Origin: Microbispora hainanensis
GTDB lineage: Bacteria; Actinomycetota; Actinomycetes; Streptosporangiales; Streptosporangiaceae
Direction of reading: 5' to 3'
Assembly (NCBI RefSeq): GCF_036186745.1
Contig: NZ_CP108086.1
Coordinates: forward strand, 4,588,001-4,652,000
DNA length: 64,000 bases
Shown here: piece by piece, positions 58,322-64,000 of the stretch
Position numbering within the stretch: position 1 is the first letter of the stretch
Layout: each line of letters begins with the position of its first letter
Translations under genes and position numbers: made by a program
Notes under the pieces: generated by a model
The model's input: only the letters and a program-made list of their open reading frames with translations
Told to the model about the DNA's origin: nothing
Databases searched by the model: none

Positions 58322-58597
58322 TCATGGGGGCCGGGAGAGGGCCTGACCGATCAGCTCGGCCGCACGGCCGGGGTCGTCGGCGCTCTCCTGGCCGCCCGGA
58401 GCCCACAGGAACATCCATCCTTCCCCGGAGGGCGTCGCGAAGACGATCGTCTGCCTGCCGGTGCCGGGGTGCCGGACGGACAGGACCGGATCGTCCGTGC
58501 CGAGCAGCCGCGCGGAAAGACCCTGCCCGGACAGTCGCGCCGCGAGCGCCTCAAGGCGGGCCAGACGCTGTCGGCTGTAGTCGCCGGTGCCCGTCAC
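58322..58597 (-). CDS. Small conserved-looking protein of unknown function
   Basis: 91 residues from the GTG at 58597, which has GGAGG 6-7 nt upstream and a promoter-like pair just before it. The sequence TGTGDYSRQRLARLEALAAR, then GLSARLLGTDDPVLSVRHPG and TIVFATPSGEGWMFLWAPGG, looks like a small alpha/beta protein without signal or membrane segment. It is not recognised. It lies alone between the ABC-2 operon and recA on the opposite strand. Confidence 0.65.
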   Translation of the reverse strand: MTGTGDYSRQRLARLEALAARLSGQGLSARLLGTDDPVLSVRHPGTGRQTIVFATPSGEGWMFLWAPGGQESADDPGRAAELIGQALSRPP

Positions 58598-58633
58598 GTA
58601 GCCCCTCCAGCGGGGAGATCCAGCTTCGCTACA

Positions 58634-58662
58634 AGAATCGTCGCAGGTCAGCGCGCTGACAA
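58634..58662 (-). promoter_or_regulatory. Promoter candidate for the small minus-strand gene
   Basis: On the minus strand TTGTCA, 17 bp and GATTCT end about 37 bp before the GTG start at 58597. The -35 overlaps a GTCAGCGCGCTGAC palindrome (58647-58660). Confidence 0.45.
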
Positions 58663-58744
58663 CCACGGCAGGGTAAGGCCCGGGAATGTAACGGCACGGT
58701 TGGGACGCCGTTCGTCCCCGGCTCGGCCGCGGTTCCGCATGTGA

Positions 58745-58767
58745 TCGAACAGTCGTTCGGCTATATT
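58745..58767 (+). promoter_or_regulatory. recA SOS box and -10 element
   Basis: TCGAAC-AGTC-GTTCGG (58745-58760) matches the actinobacterial LexA box TCGAAC-N4-GTTCGA with one change. TATATT (58762-58767) is a -10 element right after it; a weak -35 lies upstream. The box overlaps the promoter, so LexA would block initiation. The leader to the recA ATG is about 150 nt. The rest of the 328-bp gap holds no gene. Confidence 0.75.
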
Positions 58768-58925
58768 GGACTGGTCGCCGCCGGGGTGCGCGCCGTCAGG
58801 TCGCCGGGGCGCGACAGGCTCCCGGCCCACCTCTCGGGGCGGTGTGCGGGAAGCTCCGGAAAATGTCGGTGGCACCCCGTAGCTTTTCGGTGACCGAGCA
58901 GACGACACCCTTCAGGGGGCACCCA

Positions 58926-60026
58926 ATGGCAATCAACGACCGCGAGAAGGCCCTTGAGACCGCCCTCGCGCAAATCGAGCGGCAGTTCGGCAAGGGCAGT
59001 GTCATGCGCCTCGGAGACGAGGCGCGTGCCCCGATCGAGGTCATCCCCACCGGTTCGATCGCTCTCGACGTCGCCCTCGGCATCGGCGGCTATCCCCGCG
59101 GCCGGATCGTCGAGGTGTACGGCCCAGAGTCCTCCGGTAAGACGACGGTCGCCCTGCACGCCGTGGCCAACGCCCAGAAGGGCGGCGGCATCGCCGCGTT
59201 CATCGACGCCGAGCACGCCCTCGACCCCGAGTACGCCAAGAAGCTGGGCGTCGACGTCGACGCGTTGCTCGTCTCCCAGCCGGACACCGGTGAGCAGGCG
59301 CTGGAGATCGCGGACATGCTGATCCGCTCCGGCGCCGTCGACATCATCGTGATCGACTCGGTGGCGGCCCTCGTGCCGAAGGCCGAGATCGAGGGCGAGA
59401 TGGGCGACAGCCACGTCGGTCTCCAGGCCCGCCTGATGTCGCAGGCCCTGCGCAAGATCGCCGGTGCGCTGAACCAGACCCGGACCACCGCCATCTTCAT
59501 CAACCAGCTCCGCGAGAAGATCGGTGTCATGTTCGGCAGCCCCGAGACCACCACGGGTGGCAAGGCGCTGAAGTTCTACGCGTCGGTGCGGCTGGACGCG
59601 CGCAGGATCGAGACGCTCAAGGACGGCACCGAGCCGGTCGGCAACCGGACCCGGGTGAAGGTCGTCAAGAACAAGATGGCCCCGCCCTTCCGCCAGGCCG
59701 ACTTCGACATCCTGTACGGCGTAGGCATCTCCCGCGAGGGTGGGCTGATCGACATGGGCGTCGAGCACGGGTTCGTGCGCAAGGCCGGCGCCTGGTACAC
59801 GTACGAGGGCGACCAGCTCGGGCAGGGCAAGGAGAACGCCCGCAACTTCCTCAAGAACAACCCCGACATCGCCAACGAGATCGAGAAGAAGATCAAGGAG
59901 AAGCTCGGAGTCGGGCCGCGGCTCGACACGCCGAGCGAGCCCCCCGCAGCCCCGGCGACGCCGGCCGCCCCCACCTCCGGCCGGGGCAGCAAGGCGGCCA
60001 GTGCGCCCAAGCCGGGTGACGTCTGA
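58926..60026 (+). CDS. recA: Recombinase RecA
   Basis: 366 residues, no intein. Walker A GPESSGKT (66-73), [20 protein letters not shown] (Walker B and loop L1 region), [20 protein letters not shown] (L2 region), and a C-terminal acidic/Pro-Ala tail. It forms the strand-exchange filament and stimulates LexA autocleavage. AGGGGG lies 6 nt before the ATG at 58926. A SOS box controls it. recX follows after 8 bp. Confidence 0.98.
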   Translation: MAINDREKALETALAQIERQFGKGSVMRLGDEARAPIEVIPTGSIALDVALGIGGYPRGRIVEVYGPESSGKTTVALHAVANAQKGGGIAAFIDAEHALDPEYAKKLGVDVDALLVSQPDTGEQALEIADMLIRSGAVDIIVIDSVAALVPKAEIEGEMGDSHVGLQARLMSQALRKIAGALNQTRTTAIFINQLREKIGVMFGSPETTTGGKALKFYASVRLDARRIETLKDGTEPVGNRTRVKVVKNKMAPPFRQADFDILYGVGISREGGLIDMGVEHGFVRKAGAWYTYEGDQLGQGKENARNFLKNNPDIANEIEKKIKEKLGVGPRLDTPSEPPAAPATPAAPTSGRGSKAASAPKPGDV

Positions 60027-60034
60027 GCGCAGGC

Positions 60035-61162
60035 ATGAGGCGCGACGAGCCCCCTGGCCCGGACGGCGAGATCGGGCCGGGGGACTGGAACTCGGGACCC
60101 TGGGCGCCGGCCGAAGAGCCGCAGAGGCCCGCTGAGGACGTCTCCGCGACGATCGCCGCCCTCCGCGAGCAGATCCGGCGCGCGGAAAGCGGGCGTACGG
60201 ACGGCGGGCGTGCGGAGACCGGGCGTGCGGGCAACGCGCGTACGGAGACCGGGCGTGCGGAAAACGGGCGTTCGAGGATCGGCGGGCAGGAGATCGGCCG
60301 CGAGGCGAGCGGGCGGGCGGAGGCGGGCCAGGAAGCCGGCCCTGTCGGCCGCCGACGCCAGGGACGTGGCCGCACGCGCGGAGACCGGGCAAGGCTGCAA
60401 GAGCCGGGCGCACGGGGAGACCGGCCCGCGCCGGGAGACTGGGCGAGCCCGGGGGAGTCGGCCGCGCCGGGACGCCGGGCAGGCCGTGGAGATTGGGCAG
60501 GCTCGGAGGGACCGGGCGTGCCGGGAGACCTGGCAGGCCGTGGAGATTGGGCCGGCTTGGGGGAGCCGGGCACGCCGGGACGCCGGGGGAAGCGTAGGAG
60601 GTCCGACGGGTGGCTTCCTGACGGGCCGGAGGAGGGCACCGCGGCGAGCGCGGGGCCGCCGGCCGACCCGGAGGCGGTGGCCAGGGCCATCTGCCTGAGG
60701 CTGCTCACGATGGCCCCCAAGACCCGGGCTCAGCTAGCGGACGCCCTGCGTAAGCGGGACGTGCCCGAGGATGCGGCGAACGCCGTGCTTGAGCGGTTCT
60801 CCGAGGTCGGGCTCATCGACGACAAGGCGTTCGCCGCCGCGTGGGTGAGCTCCCGGCACACCGGTCGCGGGCTGGCCCGCCGCGCGCTCGCGCAGGAACT
60901 GCGGCAGCGTGGCGTGGCCGAGGAGACGGTCAAGGACGCCGTCGGGCAGCTTGATCCGGACGAGGAGGCCGAGACCGCACGCAGGCTCGTCGACCGGAAG
61001 CTGGCCGCCACCCGTGGGGTGGAGCCGCAGGCTCGCATGCGACGATTGGTCGGCATGCTGGCCCGCAAGGGCTACTCGCCGGGGCTGGCTTTCCGCGTGG
61101 TCCGAGAGGCGATCGAGGCCGAAGGCAGCCCGTCAGATGGGCTTCCGGAGACCTTCGAGTGA
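60035..61162 (+). CDS. recX: RecX regulator with long low-complexity N terminus
   Basis: 375 residues. The C-terminal about 160 residues (ICLRLLTMAPKTRAQLADAL, VGLIDDKAFAAAWVSSRHTG, RGLARRALAQELRQRGV, GMLARKGYSPGLAFRVVREA) are a normal three-repeat RecX, which binds RecA filaments and limits their growth. The first about 205 residues are unusual: an acidic start followed by imperfect GRAETGRAGN-type and GDWAG/PGDWA-type repeats rich in Arg, Gly, Ala and Glu. Actinobacterial RecX usually has a much shorter extension. It lies directly after recA, likely co-transcribed. Confidence 0.93.
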   Translation: MRRDEPPGPDGEIGPGDWNSGPWAPAEEPQRPAEDVSATIAALREQIRRAESGRTDGGRAETGRAGNARTETGRAENGRSRIGGQEIGREASGRAEAGQEAGPVGRRRQGRGRTRGDRARLQEPGARGDRPAPGDWASPGESAAPGRRAGRGDWAGSEGPGVPGDLAGRGDWAGLGEPGTPGRRGKRRRSDGWLPDGPEEGTAASAGPPADPEAVARAICLRLLTMAPKTRAQLADALRKRDVPEDAANAVLERFSEVGLIDDKAFAAAWVSSRHTGRGLARRALAQELRQRGVAEETVKDAVGQLDPDEEAETARRLVDRKLAATRGVEPQARMRRLVGMLARKGYSPGLAFRVVREAIEAEGSPSDGLPETFE

Positions 61163-61186
61163 GCCATCGCACCACGCAAAAGTCAC

Positions 61187-61217
61187 TTGACAGGGCATCT
61201 TTGCTTGCTCGTTACCT
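61187..61217 (+). promoter_or_regulatory. Promoter candidate upstream of rny
   Basis: TTGACA (61187-61192), 18 bp and GTTACC (61211-61216) lie about 230 nt upstream of rny. The -10 is weak. The rest of the 280-bp region shows no gene. Confidence 0.35.
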
Positions 61218-61442
61218 CTCTGACGCTTAATCTCGACCGCAGTGAGGAGTTACTCCGCGCAGCGCGGATTGCCATAACGGTGAACCACGACGGACGAGAG
61301 ACATTGACCGGCCTCCGGGCCATATCGGCCGCCCCTTGGGGCGTCCGGGCATTGCGACGATATTTGTCCTGGTGACGCCACCGGGCGCTGCCGTGCTGCG
61401 CGTGTGACCTCTGCCAATAGTTGTCGTGAGGGGTGAGCGCGC

Positions 61443-63065
61443 ATGGACACGATCGTGATCGTTCTTGCGGTTGCGGTAGTGCTGCTGGCTCTCGTGATGA
61501 TCGCCGCCCTCGTCATAGTCATGCGCCGCACCGGCGTCGTCGCACCGTCCGGCCCCTCGCCCGAGCAGCTCGCCGAGGTGAAGGCCGAGGTCAACGAGGA
61601 ACTCGAACAGGCCAGACGCGAGGCCGAGGAGATCCGCACGAAGGCGGAGCGTGACGCGGGGGAGATCCTCAAGAAGTCGGAGACACTCGCCGAAAGCGCA
61701 GCGCTGATGCGCAAGGAGGTCGAGGAGGAGGCGCGGATCCTCAAGACGGAGCTCAAGGAACTGCGCTCCGACCTCGAGCGTCGCGAGAACCGGCTTGCTG
61801 AGCGTGAGCAGCGGCTTGACGAGGAGGCGCGCAGACAGACGGAGCGGGCCCGCAAGCTGGCCGAGACCGAGACCGAGCTGGCCGACCGCCGTGAGGAGCT
61901 GGAGCGGGTGGCCGAGCGGCGGCAGGAGATCCTGGAGCGGGTCGCCGGCCTGACGGCCGAGCAGGCCAAGGCGGAGCTGGTCAAGGAGATCGAGAACCAG
62001 GCCAAGCGCGAGGCCGCGCTGATCGTCCGGGAGATCGAGAGCGAGGCCCGGAAGGAGGGCGAGAAGCGCGCCTGCAAGATCGTGACACTGGCGGTGCAGC
62101 GGGTCGCCACCGAGCAGACGGCCGAGTCGGTGGTGAGCGTCCTCCACCTGCCCGGCGACGAGATGAAGGGCCGCATCATCGGCCGCGAGGGCCGCAACAT
62201 CAGGGCGTTCGAGTCCACCACCGGGGTCAATCTGATCATCGACGACACGCCGGAGGCGGTGCTGCTGTCGTGTTTCGACCCGGTCCGGCGGGAGACGGCC
62301 AGGCTGACGCTGGAGAAGCTGGTGCTCGACGGCCGGATCCACCCCCAGCGCATCGAGGAGGCGTACGAGCGCAGCAAGGCCGAGGTGCGGGACCTGTGCG
62401 TGCGCGCGGGAGAGGACGCCCTGGTCGAGCTGGGCATCACCGAGATGCACCCCGAGCTGGTCACGCTGCTGGGCCAGCTCCGCTATCGCACCTCCTACGG
62501 CCAGAACGTGCTCAAGCACCTGATCGAGTCGGCGCACATCGCCGGAATCATGGCCTCCGAGCTGGGGCTCGACCGTGACCTCGTCAAGCGGTGCGCGCTT
62601 CTGCACGACATCGGCAAGGCGCTCACCCACGAGGTCGAGGGCAGCCACGCGATGATCGGCGCGGAGATCGCCCGCCGGTACGGCGAACACGAGGACGTCG
62701 TCCACGCCATCGAGGCGCACCACAACGAGGTTGAGGTCAAGACCGTCGAGGCGGTCCTCACCCAGGCCGCGGACGCGATCAGCGGCAGCCGCCCCGGTGC
62801 CCGGCGCGAGTCCCTGGAGGCGTACGTCAAGCGGCTGGAGCGTCTGGAGGAGATCGCCCAGTCGTACGACGGTGTGGACAAGGTCTTCGCCATGCAGGCC
62901 GGCCGGGAGATCCGGGTGATGGTCCGGCCCGACAACGTGGACGACATCCAGGCCCAGGTCATCGCCAGGGACGTCGCCAAGCAGGTCGAAGAGGAGCTGA
63001 CCTACCCCGGCCAGATCCGCATCACCGTGGTCCGCGAGTCCCGTGCCACGGAGTTCGCCCGGTAA
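61443..63065 (+). CDS. rny: Ribonuclease Y
   Basis: 540 residues. An N-terminal membrane helix ([20 protein letters not shown]) anchors a long Glu/Arg-rich coiled coil (about 45-210). The KH domain ([20 protein letters not shown]) and the HD phosphohydrolase domain ([20 protein letters not shown]) follow. It is a membrane-bound endoribonuclease that initiates mRNA decay. It lies after recA-recX, a position seen in several actinobacteria. The ATG at 61443 follows GAGGGGTGAGC. Confidence 0.95.
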   Translation: MDTIVIVLAVAVVLLALVMIAALVIVMRRTGVVAPSGPSPEQLAEVKAEVNEELEQARREAEEIRTKAERDAGEILKKSETLAESAALMRKEVEEEARILKTELKELRSDLERRENRLAEREQRLDEEARRQTERARKLAETETELADRREELERVAERRQEILERVAGLTAEQAKAELVKEIENQAKREAALIVREIESEARKEGEKRACKIVTLAVQRVATEQTAESVVSVLHLPGDEMKGRIIGREGRNIRAFESTTGVNLIIDDTPEAVLLSCFDPVRRETARLTLEKLVLDGRIHPQRIEEAYERSKAEVRDLCVRAGEDALVELGITEMHPELVTLLGQLRYRTSYGQNVLKHLIESAHIAGIMASELGLDRDLVKRCALLHDIGKALTHEVEGSHAMIGAEIARRYGEHEDVVHAIEAHHNEVEVKTVEAVLTQAADAISGSRPGARRESLEAYVKRLERLEEIAQSYDGVDKVFAMQAGREIRVMVRPDNVDDIQAQVIARDVAKQVEEELTYPGQIRITVVRESRATEFAR

Positions 63066-63271
63066 GCCCCATCTGAGAGCCTCACCCCATGAAGCCCCGG
63101 CAGGTACGCCTTGCCCGGTGCCGCCTGCCCTGCCGGGGTCGCTCGGCGACGCCCCGTCCGCTCCCCACCTTGCCCGGTAGGCGGCGCCCCTCCGGTGAGC
63201 ATCGCCGCGTGAAGCCTCGGCCGGCATAGTCCCGGCCCTCATGCCCCACAGCCCGGGGCACCCACGGTGAA

Positions 63272-63301
63272 GGGCCCCCGTCCAATGCTGGACGGGGGCC
63301 C
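63272..63301. terminator. Bidirectional hairpin after rny
   Basis: A perfect 13-bp stem (GGGCCCCCGTCCA) with an ATGC loop lies between convergent rny (ends 63065) and the LVIVD-like gene (63344). The 200 bp before it hold no gene. Confidence 0.8.
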
Positions 63302-63343
63302 CGGTCGTGCGGGGACTGCCCCGGTGGGGCGCCCCCCGTCGGC

Positions 63344-64000
63344 TCAGGCCTTGAGGCTGAGCGCGTCGGCGAGGTCGTTGAGCGCCTTCGCCAGCGTCGC
63401 CTGCGCCTTGACGGAGGTGTCGAGCTGGTGGGAGACGGCCCGAAGCTGCGCCACCGCGGCGTTCTTCTGTGGCCCGTTCGTGAACTGCTCGGCCCGGTCG
63501 ACGAACTTCTGTACGTTGTCGGCGGTGTTCTTCTTCATGGTGCCGGTGCGCAGCGCCTGCGCGTAGTAGGCGCGCACCAGCGGGAAGCTCGCCGGCCACG
63601 TCACCCGAGGCTGCTGCTGGGTGTTGAACCGGTCGAAGGTGGCCGTGGCAGCCGCGTCGATCTCGGCCTGGTCCAGGTGCTGGCTCGCGGTCAGCTTGAA
63701 CGCGTCGATCCCGCGGGCGATCTCGCTGCCGTATACGTTGCCGTTGTAGTAGTACGCGGACCAGAAACCGCCGAGGAGCAGCGAGGTCGCGCTGACCGGG
63801 CCGCGGTCGAAGTACGCGATCTCGTGCGGGTTGGCCGAGTCGGTGAAGTCGAACACCGAGACGCCGCCCTGATACCAGGCCTGGACCATGATGTCCCGGC
63901 CGGGCACGGGAACGAGCGACCCGTTGTGCGCGACGCAGTTCTCCTGGTTCGTCTGCGGCACGGGCAGCTTGTAGTAGCTGCGGAACTTCAGCTTGCCGTC
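63344..64000 (-). CDS. LVIVD-repeat-like secreted protein, C-terminal part
   Basis: The frame is open to the right edge, so the N terminus is missing; about 218 residues are visible. The segment QNCVAHNGSLVPVPGRDIMV (read ENCVAHNGS), GGVSVFDFTDSANPHEIAYF and YYYNGNVYGSEIARGIDAFK is typical of beta-propeller LVIVD-repeat proteins of actinobacteria. A helical C-terminal tail (AQLRAVSHQLDTSVKAQATL) follows. These proteins are usually exported; the function is unknown. Confidence 0.75.
   Translation of the reverse strand, partial: DGKLKFRSYYKLPVPQTNQENCVAHNGSLVPVPGRDIMVQAWYQGGVSVFDFTDSANPHEIAYFDRGPVSATSLLLGGFWSAYYYNGNVYGSEIARGIDAFKLTASQHLDQAEIDAAATATFDRFNTQQQPRVTWPASFPLVRAYYAQALRTGTMKKNTADNVQKFVDRAEQFTNGPQKNAAVAQLRAVSHQLDTSVKAQATLAKALNDLADALSLKA

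Noticed and set aside
61187-61375. 62-codon plus-strand frame between recX and rny
   Set aside because: Its start coincides with the TTGACA of a promoter candidate and it lacks a ribosome binding site or similarity.

Overview
The window is high-GC actinobacterial chromosome. Third codon positions are strongly G/C, GTG starts are frequent and many genes are joined by ATGA overlaps. A conserved housekeeping order is present (ftsK, rodZ-like, rimO, pgsA, cinA, clgR, then DUF3046, recA, recX, rny). RNase Y beside recX and the general protein character suggest a Streptosporangiales-type organism, but this is inferred from gene content only. I found no tRNA, rRNA, CRISPR array, transposase or replication origin.

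Layout. 1-3.8 kb: end of a ketoglutarate-semialdehyde dehydrogenase gene, a TetR regulator divergent from an FAD monooxygenase, and a SnoaL-like gene. 3.8-11.5 kb: a pectin and aldarate module. A secreted pectate lyase and a KdgD-type dehydratase lie on the minus strand. Divergent from them are a sugar ABC importer (two permeases and a lipoprotein), a galactarolactone-cycloisomerase-like enolase-superfamily enzyme and an IclR regulator. Together with the dehydrogenase at the left edge they cover most of the oxidative galacturonate route to 2-oxoglutarate. 11.6-15 kb: a compact putative RiPP (modified peptide) operon. It has an E1/ThiF-like enzyme with an N-terminal leader-binding-like domain, an unannotated 41-residue precursor candidate, a DUF6879-like protein, and a PqqD-like domain fused to an M50 membrane protease. 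No YcaO, lanthionine synthetase, radical SAM enzyme or dedicated exporter is visible. This is the most novel-looking system in the window.

15-24.4 kb: cupin, NmrA-like and MmyB-like genes, ftsK, then a PucR regulator divergent from a three-gene operon (cytosine-deaminase-like enzyme, 2-oxoglutarate/Fe(II) oxygenase, NCS1 permease). 24.5-28.7 kb: rodZ-like, rimO, pgsA, cinA C-terminal domain and clgR. 28.7-29.3 kb: a low-complexity stretch without a convincing gene. 29.3-30.5 kb: a small VOC protein and nei.

30.5-48.8 kb looks like accessory cargo between nei and lhr. It holds an Rrf2 regulator, a membrane-anchored endonuclease/phosphatase-family protein and a ROK regulator. Next come two tandemly duplicated two-domain multicopper oxidases and a secreted cupredoxin protein that shares a C-terminal domain with one of them. 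After these are a GH3 hexosaminidase, an ABC sugar importer with its own ROK regulator, a VanX-like dipeptidase, and a GlxA-type AraC regulator divergent from an MFS exporter. 48.8-64 kb: lhr, a VOC protein, DUF3046, an ABC-2 export operon with its own regulator, recA (with a SOS-box candidate), recX, rny, and the end of an LVIVD-repeat-like protein that runs off the right edge.
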